This document shows, piece by piece, positions 31,316 to 39,155 of a DNA stretch of 48,357 bases. The notes beneath the pieces were generated by a model. The model did not search any database. It was not told where the DNA came from and saw only the letters and a list, made by a program, of their open reading frames with translations. The stretch is from Clostridiales bacterium (lineage in GTDB: Bacteria > Bacillota > Clostridia > Christensenellales > Aristaeellaceae), in NCBI GenBank assembly GCA_012728815.1, contig JAAYEI010000031.1, positions 1 through 48,357 of the forward strand. Direction: 5' to 3'. The position numbers were made by a program, and so were the translations under genes. Every line of letters starts with the position of its first letter. Position 1 is the stretch's first letter.

Positions 31316-32672
31316 TGTCCAGCAACTCGCTGATTTCCTCATCGCCATAGCCGCGCGCCTGCAGGTAAGGCAGGGCATAGGCCCGCAGCGCCAGGTCAAA
31401 GGCGCTCTCCTCCTCAAGCTGGGACAGCTGGGCGCTGTAGCCCAGGTAATCGGCCATGCGGGCGCGCAGCTGCAGCGGCAGGGCACAGCCCTCGTGGCTG
31501 AGGCGGCCATACAGGGCGCCCAGGCGGGCCTCATCCTGCAGGGACAGGGGCGGGCGGCGGCCGGACAGGCCGGCCCGCAGCGCGCCCAGGTCCAGCCGCT
31601 CAAAGTCCGGGGCCATGTCCGGGATGCCGCGGGCGCTGAACAGGCGGACCACCGGCCAGGGTGAGGCCAGGTAGCGCTTGATGCGCCGGCGCATGCTGCT
31701 GCTGTCCGAGTACATGAGCTGCAGGGGCAGGCCCTCGTCGTTGACCACCTGGGTGTCCATCGCGGCCTGGCCATCCGGCAGCAGGCCCAGCAGGATGAGG
31801 GCGGCGTAGCGGGCATCGGCCAGGTTGTCCCCCACCAGCTGCAGGCGGCAGGAGAGCAGGCACAGCAGCAGCAGGTGCGCGGCCTGGGGTGGGCTGATGT
31901 CAAAGCCGGAAAGGCTCAGCACCCGGTGCAGCTGGGCCGCGGCCATGGCAAACTGCTCCTGCAGGGCCAGGGCGGGTACCGGGGCGGCGAGGCGCGCGGC
32001 CTCAGCCGTGGGCTGCTCCGGTGAGGGCTGGAAATCCGGGGATGGAGCCCCGTCCTGCCCGGGCGCTGGCTCCTCAGGCATCGCCTGCCGGGGCATTGCC
32101 TGCTGCGGTGGGGTTTCCTCCCGCAGCGGCCAATAGAACATGCGGCTGCTGTGGTCGGGCATCTCCACCAGGAAAAGTCGCTCACAGTCGGGCATGAGCA
32201 CCTGGGAATCCGGGCAGCTGAGGGAGTTGTCCGGGCAGTGCGGGCCGGAAATGCGGCCGCCCTCGCGCAGATAGTACAGGCCAGTCAGCGCCTTGACGCT
32301 GTTGGCGCCGGTGACCACCTCATACACCAGGTCACGGGGCAGCGCCTTGACGGCATCTGAATATACGATGTAGCGGTTGGTTTCCCCGCGGCCGGGCTGA
32401 TAGTTCTTGTTGGGGCGTACCTTGCCCAAGGATGCCTGGGTATCCCGCAGGTCGATGACGCACAGGCTGCCCAGAGCGCCCATGCGGTCCTTGAAGCTGT
32501 GCTGCTCCTGCCGGTCAGGCGCCACGCGCAGGTAGCCCTCCTCGCCATAGGCTTCCAAATCCTCCAGGGTGATGGGGCCCTGCTCGCTCATCAAGGGCCG
32601 CACGCGGTACAGCACGCGGCGGGTGTCATCCTCCTCAAGATATGCCAGCACAATCTGGCCGCTCAGATCCAC
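31302..32672 (-). CDS. Unrecognised 456-residue protein upstream of the RNA methyltransferase
   Basis: I do not recognise this family. It starts with GTG behind AGAGGTG. Residues 1-175 look like one globular domain (mixed beta/alpha) with three cysteines close together (GPHCPDNSLSCPDS and MPDCERL), possibly a metal site. Residues ~185-235 are a Pro/Gln/Glu-rich linker. Residues ~240-456 are helix-rich with Leu- and Ala-rich stretches, no signal peptide and no convincing membrane span. A good promoter lies upstream (32709-32738), and the stop overlaps the methyltransferase start, so the two are co-expressed and may act together on RNA or ribosomes (inference). Confidence 0.6.
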   Translation of the reverse strand: MDLSGQIVLAYLEEDDTRRVLYRVRPLMSEQGPITLEDLEAYGEEGYLRVAPDRQEQHSFKDRMGALGSLCVIDLRDTQASLGKVRPNKNYQPGRGETNRYIVYSDAVKALPRDLVYEVVTGANSVKALTGLYYLREGGRISGPHCPDNSLSCPDSQVLMPDCERLFLVEMPDHSSRMFYWPLREETPPQQAMPRQAMPEEPAPGQDGAPSPDFQPSPEQPTAEAARLAAPVPALALQEQFAMAAAQLHRVLSLSGFDISPPQAAHLLLLCLLSCRLQLVGDNLADARYAALILLGLLPDGQAAMDTQVVNDEGLPLQLMYSDSSSMRRRIKRYLASPWPVVRLFSARGIPDMAPDFERLDLGALRAGLSGRRPPLSLQDEARLGALYGRLSHEGCALPLQLRARMADYLGYSAQLSQLEEESAFDLALRAYALPYLQARGYGDEEISELLDIENL

Positions 32673-32708
32673 AAAATCACCTCTTTTCTCTTTTATTTGT
32701 ATATCCGC

Positions 32709-32738
32709 ATCTTACCATAGCCGCATGCGCCTTATCAA
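32709..32738 (-). promoter_or_regulatory. Promoter of the unrecognised gene and methyltransferase
   Basis: On the - strand, TTGATA (32733-32738), an 18-bp spacer and TAAGAT (32709-32714). Confidence 0.65.
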
Positions 32739-32748
32739 GCGCGCCACC

Positions 32749-32778
32749 TTGACGCTTTCAGCGGCCATGCGCTACACT
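32749..32778 (+). promoter_or_regulatory. Promoter of the beta-lactamase-fold gene operon
   Basis: TTGACG (32749-32754), an 18-bp spacer and TACACT (32773-32778). It diverges from the promoter at 32709-32738. Confidence 0.65.
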
Positions 32779-32809
32779 GGGGCGGCCTATCCCAACGCGC
32801 GAGGTACAC

Positions 32810-33979
32810 ATGAGACAGTTTCTGGCGATGCTGCTGCTGCTGGCCCTGCTGGCCGGGCTGATGCCCGCCCAGGCCCAGACCCTGGACCTGGCCCAGGTTG
32901 ACCAGGAGGTGGACCGCATCTTCTCCCGGGCCCGCACCATTGGCGGCTCCCTGGTGATCATGAAGGACGGCCAGGTGGTGTATGAGCGGGACTATGGCCT
33001 GCGCAGCGTCAACAGCAAGCTGCCGGTGGATGAGCGCACCTACTTCAAAATGGACTGCGTGACCAAGCTGGTCAGCACCCTGGCCATCCTGCAGCTGGTG
33101 GATGAGGGCCTGGTGGAGCTGGACGCGGACATCAGCCAGTACTTTGGCTACACCATCCGCAACCCCTACTACCCCCGCACGCCCATCACCCTCAGGCAGC
33201 TGATGAGCCATACCTCCACGGTGTCTGAGGCTGGCGGCTACAACCGCCTGAGCAGCACGGTGGCGCAGATGCTGGGCAACAAAAAGCGCAGCCCGGCCAA
33301 CTTTCGCCGGGCACAGCCGGGGAACAGCTACCGCTATTCCAACTTCGGCTCGGGCCTGGTGGGCAGCATCGTGGAGGCGGTCAGCGGGCAGAGCGTGGCG
33401 CGCTTTGTGCAGGAACGGCTGTTTGACCCGCTCCAGATTGACGCCTCCCTGGTAGCCAGCTGGCTGAAGGAGCCGGAGCACATCTCCAACCTGCACAGGA
33501 ACGGCAAGCTGTACAAGGCCGGCTCCCGCTACCTGCGGGACGCGTATGAGGATTTCGCGTCGCCGGACACGCACTACCGCACCATGGTGGGCGGGCTCTT
33601 CATCCGCTCGCGTGACCTGGCCCGCCTCACCTATGCCCTGGCCACCGACGGCAGCCTGGACGGCCACCGGCTGCTGAGCGAGCGCACCACGCTGCTCATG
33701 CGGGAACAGCAGCACCTGCTGGGCGCGTCCGTCACCGGGGAGAGCCCCTACGGGCTGTTCATGGAGCGTAACACCCGTGTGCTGCCGGGCAAGGTCATCT
33801 ACGGCCACCAGGGCATGACCGGCGGGGCCAACAACAACAGCTACTTTGAGCCGGACAGCGGGTTTGTGTTCACGCTGACCACCAACGGCGCCTCCCAGGT
33901 CCGCGACCACGGCACGGTGCTGCTGGCGCAGCACCTGTTGCGCTATACCTACCCGCTGTTCTCCGGAACCGCGGAATAA
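32810..33979 (+). CDS. Exported beta-lactamase-fold (class C/esterase-like) protein with Cys in place of the nucleophilic Ser
   Basis: A 389-residue protein with a signal peptide (1-22, AQA site). The serine beta-lactamase/D-Ala-D-Ala carboxypeptidase-like fold is clear: Y-x-N as Tyr176-Ser177-Asn178 (YRYSNFG) and the third box HQG (YGHQGMTGG). The first box, normally S-x-x-K, reads C-V-T-K: Cys83 (codon TGC at 33056-33058) and Lys86. Every other active-site element is present, so the enzyme is either a thiol variant or altered in function. It likely acts on cell-wall peptides or esters outside the membrane. GAGGT precedes the ATG. Two small genes follow in the same run. Confidence 0.85.
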   Translation: MRQFLAMLLLLALLAGLMPAQAQTLDLAQVDQEVDRIFSRARTIGGSLVIMKDGQVVYERDYGLRSVNSKLPVDERTYFKMDCVTKLVSTLAILQLVDEGLVELDADISQYFGYTIRNPYYPRTPITLRQLMSHTSTVSEAGGYNRLSSTVAQMLGNKKRSPANFRRAQPGNSYRYSNFGSGLVGSIVEAVSGQSVARFVQERLFDPLQIDASLVASWLKEPEHISNLHRNGKLYKAGSRYLRDAYEDFASPDTHYRTMVGGLFIRSRDLARLTYALATDGSLDGHRLLSERTTLLMREQQHLLGASVTGESPYGLFMERNTRVLPGKVIYGHQGMTGGANNNSYFEPDSGFVFTLTTNGASQVRDHGTVLLAQHLLRYTYPLFSGTAE

Positions 33980-33997
33980 AACAAAGAAGGCAGACAC

Positions 33998-34768
33998 ATG
34001 TCCGAACAATTGCGTGCCCAGGACGGCACCCGCAACCTGGAAAGCCAAAGGCGGCAGATTGGCGACATCACCTACTACGACCGGGGGGAGATCGCGGGGC
34101 AGGAAGGCCGGCGCTACCAGCGCTTCGCCATTGCCACCCATTTCATAAAGCCCCATGAGGACCAGGCCGCCCTGGTCAGGCGTTACGTGCAGCCGCTGTA
34201 CCAGCCGGGGGATTTGTTGTCCTTTGGCGCCAAGGTGATGGGGATGTGCGTGGGCAGCGTGAAAACCCGCGAGGAGGTCAAACCCGGCTTCTTCGCCCGG
34301 CTGCTGTGGCGCTTTGCCGGGCACAACAGCACCGGCATCGGCATGCACGAGCCCTACAAGCTGCAGATGACCATCGACATCGCGGGCCTGCCCCGGGTGC
34401 TGCTGGCCGCGGTGCTCAGCGCCCTGACCAAGCCCTTTGGCATCAAGGGCGTGTTCTACAAGGTGTGCGGGCACGACATCGCGGGCATTGACGGCTTCTA
34501 CCCCGACTCGGACTTTGCGGAGTACCACGAGCTGGCCGTCATCAACCCGCCGGACGCCAGCCGGCTGTGCGATGAACTGACCGAACAGACCGGCATCCCG
34601 ATGGTGGTGATGGACGCCAACGACTTCCACCGCAACCAGCTGGGCAAGAGCCAGGCCAGCCCCCTGAGCGATGGGGAAATCCAGGAGGCCTTGGCGGACA
34701 ACCCCTCCGGCCAGGGCAAGGAGCTGACCCCCTTCATCTTGATTCGGAAGGTGCTGGAAAGCGCGTGA
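33998..34768 (+). CDS. F420-0:gamma-glutamyl ligase-like protein (CofE family)
   Basis: A 256-residue protein resembling CofE-type ligases, which add glutamate to coenzyme F420. Family blocks include ATHFIKPHED near the N terminus, PGDLLSFGAKVMGMCVG, GIGMHEPYKLQMTIDIAG, the GIKGVFYKVCG segment with a following IDG, and VVMDANDFHRNQLGKS. No other F420 genes are in the window and most Clostridia lack F420, so the substrate may be another small molecule; ligation of an amino acid is inferred. AGAAGG lies upstream. It ends in a GTGA overlap with the next gene. Confidence 0.75.
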   Translation: MSEQLRAQDGTRNLESQRRQIGDITYYDRGEIAGQEGRRYQRFAIATHFIKPHEDQAALVRRYVQPLYQPGDLLSFGAKVMGMCVGSVKTREEVKPGFFARLLWRFAGHNSTGIGMHEPYKLQMTIDIAGLPRVLLAAVLSALTKPFGIKGVFYKVCGHDIAGIDGFYPDSDFAEYHELAVINPPDASRLCDELTEQTGIPMVVMDANDFHRNQLGKSQASPLSDGEIQEALADNPSGQGKELTPFILIRKVLESA

Positions 34769-35136
34769 AGGGCCTGAGCATCCAGCCGGTTGAGGTCCAC
34801 GGCGCGCTGATTGCCCAGGTGACGGGCGCGCCCGGCGCCATCCAGGACGCGAACGCCATCAGCCAGATGTTGGCGCAGCTTGCCAAGGGGCAGTTTACCC
34901 GGGTGCTGGCCGCGCGGGAATTGATAGATGAGGGCCGCTTTGACCTGCGGACCGGCTTTGTCACCCAGCTGGCCAGGCAGTTGGGCGATTATCAGATCAG
35001 GCTGGCAGTCTATGGAAACATCAAGCTGGTGGAGAGTTTGGCGCTGAAGGCCTACCTTCAGGCCGCGGGGCTGGCAGGCAGCGCGCGCTTTTGTTCCAGC
35101 CGGGAGGAAGCCCTGCGCTGGCTGGCACGGCCATAG
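34765..35136 (+). CDS. DUF4180-like small protein
   Basis: A 123-residue protein starting with GTG that overlaps the CofE-like stop by four bases. It resembles DUF4180 proteins: an N-terminal strand region (VHGALIAQVTG), the RELIDEGRFDLRTGFVTQLARQLGDYQIRLAVYG core and the C-terminal SREEALRWL. Their role is unknown. Tight coupling to the CofE-like gene suggests shared function. A very strong hairpin terminator follows. Confidence 0.65.
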   Translation: MKGLSIQPVEVHGALIAQVTGAPGAIQDANAISQMLAQLAKGQFTRVLAARELIDEGRFDLRTGFVTQLARQLGDYQIRLAVYGNIKLVESLALKAYLQAAGLAGSARFCSSREEALRWLARP

Positions 35137-35149
35137 CGCTTAGAACAAA

Positions 35150-35192
35150 ACACAACCCAGGCCCGGGCAAGTTTGCCCGGGCCTGGGTGTGT
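35150..35192. terminator. Long GC-rich terminator hairpin
   Basis: A stem of about 17-19 bp centred on CCCGGGCAA/TTGCCCGGG (arms ~35150-35170 and ~35174-35192). T-runs are weak, but the stem is the most stable in the window and separates converging operons. Confidence 0.75.
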
Positions 35193-35202
35193 AAGTGACC
35201 GT

Positions 35203-36135
35203 TCAGCGGCCGGCTTCCCAGCGCTCGCGGATGCCGCGGCTGTCCTCGCTCAATGCCTGGGTGACCTGGATGGCGGTGCCATCGCTGTGCAGGCTAATCA
35301 GCCCCCAGGAGGCGAAGAGGTAGGGCACCTCAAAGCGGTCCAGCCACTTCTGGCCTTCCAGCGTGTTGGCGGAGCCATGGGTGATGAGGGCCAGGCCGGG
35401 GTTGATGGTCCGCGTAAAGCTTTCGTCCAGCTTTTCCTGGCCGTGGTGGGGGTACTTGAGCACATCAGCCCGGAGCTGGTCGCCATGGTTCAGGTTGAGG
35501 CGGCTTTGGGCCACCCGGTTCACATCGGCCGCCAGCAGCAGGCTGGTGTCCCCATACTGGATGTGCAGCATGGCGCTGGCGCCGTTGATGTTGGTGTGGC
35601 TGGTTTTCATCACGCGGACCTGGGCCTGGCCAAGGGCGAAGGCGTCGCCGCCCCGCATGCGCTCGATGGGCACCCGCATCTTCTTCAGGTTGTTGATGGT
35701 GTGGTTCTGCATCACCGAAGGGCCCACAAAGTCCAGCGGGAAGACGGTGATAAAACGCCCCACCGGGTAGGCCTGCGCCAAGTCCACCATGCCGCCGATG
35801 TGGTCGGAGTGGGGGTGGGTGTTGAAGGCGATGTCAATGCGGTCAATGCCCAGGCGATCCAGGTGTTCCTGGATCACGGGCAGGTCATTGCGCTTGCCCA
35901 TGTCCACCAGCATGGTCTGCCCAGCCTGGACCAGCAGCATGCAGTCTGCCCCCAGCAGGGGCATGACATACAGGTAGAGGCCCTCGCCATCAGGCGGCAG
36001 AATATCCCCATCCACGGTGATGTGGATGGGGGTGGCAGCGGCCTGGTCCCCCCCTGCCCCGGCATACAGGGCCGGCAGCAGCGCCAGGCACAGCAGCAGG
36101 GACAGCAAGCGGCGGGTGAACGAGCAGGTCTTCAT
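35203..36135 (-). CDS. Exported MBL-fold (ComEC C-terminal-like) metallo-hydrolase
   Basis: A 310-residue protein with a signal peptide (1-~26). Residues ~55-290 are a metallo-beta-lactamase fold with the H-x-H-x-D-H metal motif in THPHSDHIGG, preceded by LVDMGKR. YPHHGQEK, HINGA-like and ITHGSANTLEG segments further on resemble the extracellular MBL domain of ComEC/Rec2-like proteins. Substrate unknown; stand-alone exported forms are usually presumed nucleases or phosphodiesterases. The ribosome site is weak (AGGATAAGG). It follows the flavoprotein operon by 27 bases, so it could be its fourth gene. Confidence 0.8.
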   Translation of the reverse strand: MKTCSFTRRLLSLLLCLALLPALYAGAGGDQAAATPIHITVDGDILPPDGEGLYLYVMPLLGADCMLLVQAGQTMLVDMGKRNDLPVIQEHLDRLGIDRIDIAFNTHPHSDHIGGMVDLAQAYPVGRFITVFPLDFVGPSVMQNHTINNLKKMRVPIERMRGGDAFALGQAQVRVMKTSHTNINGASAMLHIQYGDTSLLLAADVNRVAQSRLNLNHGDQLRADVLKYPHHGQEKLDESFTRTINPGLALITHGSANTLEGQKWLDRFEVPYLFASWGLISLHSDGTAIQVTQALSEDSRGIRERWEAGR

Positions 36136-36162
36136 GGCCTTATCCTGGCACGAATCGCGCCA

Positions 36163-37872
36163 TCAGTCAAACTGGTAGTCGGTCAGGATGGGCTCACGCC
36201 CGCTGACCTGGTCATGGTAGAACTCGTGCCAGGACAGCGCCATGTAGGAGCCAGCCAGGTTATACACCCGCTCCCAGCCCGACTGCAGCAGCACCCGGGC
36301 GGCGTTGTAGCTGCGCTGGCCGCTGCGGCAATGCAGATAGACCGGCCGGTCCCTAGGGATCTCCCCCATGCGCTCGCGCAGCCGGCTCAGGGGAATGTTG
36401 ACCGCGCCCTTGATATGGCCCAGCTCAAACTCGTCCTCCTCACGCACATCCACAAACAGGGCGCCCTGCTGATGCAAGGTGCGGGCCTTGGAAAACATCA
36501 CCGTGTCCACCAAGCCCTCCCGCACATCACAGGCGGACAGCGCGGCCTGGTTGACCACGTCCCGGGCGGTGGAGAACACCGGGGAATAGGCCAGTTCCAG
36601 GGTGGCCAGGTCCTTTACCGTGCCGCCAAAGCGCAGCAGGGTGGCCACCACATCAACGCGCTTGTCCGCGCCGCCGCGGCCGATGGCCTGGGCGCCCAGC
36701 ACGCGGCCACTTTCCGGTTCATACAGCAGCTTGAAGAACAGCGGCATGGCGCCGGGCATGATGCCGACCTTGTCCATGGGGCTGACAAAGCTGAGGGCAT
36801 AGGGCTGCCCCAGGGCCTGGCACTGGCGCTCGTTAAGCCCCACGCTGGCCGCGTTGAGGGAGAAGACCCGCAGCACGCTGGCGCCCAGCACGCCCTGTAC
36901 ACGGTCGGGCAAGCCGGCGGCGTTGTTGGCCGCCACCCGCGCCTGGCGCAGGGCGGGGCCGGCCAGGGCCAGGCGGGTGGGCTGCCCGGTCTGCAGGCTG
37001 CGCACCTCCACCGCGTCGCCCACGGCGTAGATGTGCGGGTCGCTGGTTTGCATCCGCTCATCCACCAGGATGGCGCCGGTCTGCCCCAGCTCAAGCCCCG
37101 CCTGCTGCGCCAGCATGGTTTCCGGCCGCACCCCGATGGCCATGATGACCGCGCCCGCACTGACCGTACGGCCGGATTTGAGGGTGACACCGTCTGGCTG
37201 GATGCTGTCCAGCCCGTCATCCAGGATGAGCTCCACCCCGCAGTCCACAATCTCCTTGTGCAGGAACTGGGCCATGTCCTCATCAAAGGGCAGCATCACC
37301 TGGGGCGCCTGGTCGATCAGGCTGACCTTGATGCCGGCCTCCACCAGGTTCTCCATCACCTCAACGCCGATGAAGCCCCCGCCAATGACGGCGACCTGGC
37401 GGATGTCATGCTGCCTCAGGTAGCGGTCAATGCGCTCCACATCCTCCACGTTGCGCACGGAGAACACGTGGGGCTGCCGGATGCCCGGCAGGCCCGATGG
37501 CAAAATGGGGCTGGCGCCCGGGGAGAGGAAGAGGGTGTCATAGGGCAGCTCACGCTCCCTGCCTGACACCAGGTCGCGCACCAGCACGCGGCGCCCCGCG
37601 CGGTCAATGCGCATGGCCTCGTGGTGGGTGAGCGCGCTGATGCGGTAGCGCTGGTGGAAGGTTTCCGGATCCACCAGCTTGAGGGATTCGGCGTCCTCCA
37701 CCTCGCGGCTTAAAAAATAGGGCAGCGCGCAGTTGGAAAAGGACACGTCGCGCCCGCGCTCCAGCATGGTAATGCGGGCGGACTCATCCAGCCGGCGCAG
37801 ACGCGCGGCAATGGAGGCGCCGCCTGCAACGCCTCCCACAATCAGGTAGTTCCTGGGTTGGGGTGTCTTCAT
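36163..37872 (-). CDS. CoA-disulfide-reductase-like flavoprotein with C-terminal rhodanese domain
   Basis: A 569-residue protein of the CoADR-Rhd type. FAD-binding VGGVAGGAS is at residues 12-20, Cys48 in SFSNCALPYF is the conserved redox cysteine that forms a mixed disulfide with CoA, VIGGGFIGVE is the NAD(P)H site, and a dimerisation domain follows. Residues ~465-569 form a rhodanese module with VDVREEDEF and Cys515 in HCRSGQR. Characterised relatives reduce CoA disulfide, CoA-persulfide or polysulfide. It overlaps the upstream flavoprotein gene by four bases. It probably keeps CoA thiols or sulfane sulfur reduced. Confidence 0.92.
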   Translation of the reverse strand: MKTPQPRNYLIVGGVAGGASIAARLRRLDESARITMLERGRDVSFSNCALPYFLSREVEDAESLKLVDPETFHQRYRISALTHHEAMRIDRAGRRVLVRDLVSGRERELPYDTLFLSPGASPILPSGLPGIRQPHVFSVRNVEDVERIDRYLRQHDIRQVAVIGGGFIGVEVMENLVEAGIKVSLIDQAPQVMLPFDEDMAQFLHKEIVDCGVELILDDGLDSIQPDGVTLKSGRTVSAGAVIMAIGVRPETMLAQQAGLELGQTGAILVDERMQTSDPHIYAVGDAVEVRSLQTGQPTRLALAGPALRQARVAANNAAGLPDRVQGVLGASVLRVFSLNAASVGLNERQCQALGQPYALSFVSPMDKVGIMPGAMPLFFKLLYEPESGRVLGAQAIGRGGADKRVDVVATLLRFGGTVKDLATLELAYSPVFSTARDVVNQAALSACDVREGLVDTVMFSKARTLHQQGALFVDVREEDEFELGHIKGAVNIPLSRLRERMGEIPRDRPVYLHCRSGQRSYNAARVLLQSGWERVYNLAGSYMALSWHEFYHDQVSGREPILTDYQFD

Positions 37873-39155
37873 TGGCCTTGTTTCTCCTTGGTGATCTCAA
37901 GGGTGATGGTTTTCCCCCGGGCCTGTGCCAGCAGCTGCGGGCTGAGGGTGGCCTGCGCCATCTCCCCCGGGGTAAGGATGAGGCGCTTCTGGCTGAGCAG
38001 CACCTCATTGTCCGTGCGGATGGTGACAAAATGGTTCTGGTAGACGGCATCCGGGCGGAACATGAAGGTGACGGGCGCCGTGACCTCCCCCTGGGGCACA
38101 TCCAGCCGCTGGGGCACCGTGCCGCGCACGCCCTGGCCATCCTTCACCTGCGCGCGCAGGAAGGGCGGCCGCTCATCCCGCAGGTAAGCCGCCGCGCTCT
38201 GGCCGGCCTGCATGCTCTCCTGGCTGACGTCATCCACCAGGTCATGCACATGCAGCACGTTGCCACAAGCAAAAATCCCCCTGATGTTGGTCTCGTAGCG
38301 GTTGTTGACCGTGGGCCCCTGGGTGACCGGGGAGAGCCGGACGCCCGCGGAGAGGGAAAGCTCGTTTTCCGGAATCAGCCCGACGGACAGCAGCAGGGTG
38401 TCGCATTCATAGGCCTGCTCGGTGCCCGGGATGGGCAAGCGGTCCTCCCCCACCCGCGCCACCGTTACCCCCGTGAGGCGCTCGCGCCCCTGGATGTCCA
38501 CCACTGTGTGGCTGAGCAGCAGGGGGATGTCATAGTCCTGCAGGCATTGAACGATGTTGCGGTTGAGCCCGCTGGAATAGGGCATCAGCTCCACGCAGGC
38601 CAGCACCTTGGCCCCCTGCAGGGTCATGCGGCGGGCCATGATCAGCCCGATGTCGCCGCTGCCCAGGATGACCACCCGCCGCCCGGGCATGAGCCCGGCC
38701 ATGTTGACCAGCTTCTGCGCGGTGCCCGCGGAAAACACGCCGGCGGGGCGTGTGCCCGGGATGGCCAACGCGCCGCGCGGGCGCTCCCTGCAGCCCATGG
38801 CCAGGATGATGGCCCGGGCCTGGTACACCTGCAGGCCGAACTCGCGGCTGACCGCGGTGACCTGTTTGTCCCGCGTGATGTCCAGCACCGTGGTGCCGCA
38901 GTGCACCGTGATGTTCAAGTCCCGCGCCATGCGGATGTCCCGCAGGGCGTACTCCGGGCCGGTCAGTTCCTCCTTGAAGCGGTGCAGCCCAAAGCCGTTG
39001 TGGATGCACTGGTTGAGGATGCCGCCCTGCTCGTCCTCACGCTCCAGCACCACCAGGTTCATGACCCCGGCCTGCTTGGCCGCGATGGCGGCCGCCAGGC
39101 CCGCCGGGCCCGCGCCCACAATGAGCAGGTCCACGGGGATGCGCTGCTCACTCAT
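37869..39155 (-). CDS. NAD(P)/FAD-dependent oxidoreductase, middle gene of the flavoprotein operon
   Basis: A 428-residue pyridine-nucleotide-disulfide-oxidoreductase-fold protein. FAD-binding VGAGPAGLAAAIAA is at residues ~13-26, LGSGDIGLIMARR is the NAD(P) site, and IFACGNVLHVHDLVDDV the second FAD contact. Redox Cys pair (CxxC) is absent. The C-terminal ~100 residues are a separate, beta-rich extension. In many Firmicutes this protein lies between a GlpA-like flavoprotein and a small DUF1667 protein; here the latter is replaced by the CoA-disulfide-reductase-like gene. It likely relays electrons between the GlpA-like subunit and NAD(P). It overlaps both neighbours by four bases. Confidence 0.85.
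   Translation of the reverse strand: MSEQRIPVDLLIVGAGPAGLAAAIAAKQAGVMNLVVLEREDEQGGILNQCIHNGFGLHRFKEELTGPEYALRDIRMARDLNITVHCGTTVLDITRDKQVTAVSREFGLQVYQARAIILAMGCRERPRGALAIPGTRPAGVFSAGTAQKLVNMAGLMPGRRVVILGSGDIGLIMARRMTLQGAKVLACVELMPYSSGLNRNIVQCLQDYDIPLLLSHTVVDIQGRERLTGVTVARVGEDRLPIPGTEQAYECDTLLLSVGLIPENELSLSAGVRLSPVTQGPTVNNRYETNIRGIFACGNVLHVHDLVDDVSQESMQAGQSAAAYLRDERPPFLRAQVKDGQGVRGTVPQRLDVPQGEVTAPVTFMFRPDAVYQNHFVTIRTDNEVLLSQKRLILTPGEMAQATLSPQLLAQARGKTITLEITKEKQGQ

Noticed and set aside
32735-34630. A 631-codon open frame on the - strand
   Set aside because: Antisense to the beta-lactamase-fold and CofE-like genes, which have family motifs, signal peptide and ribosome sites.
35173-37566. A 797-codon open frame on the + strand
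   Set aside because: It lies opposite the MBL-fold hydrolase and CoA-disulfide-reductase genes, whose domains and catalytic motifs are clear. Its translation is low-complexity (His, Gln, Gly, Val rich), typical of a GC-rich antisense shadow.
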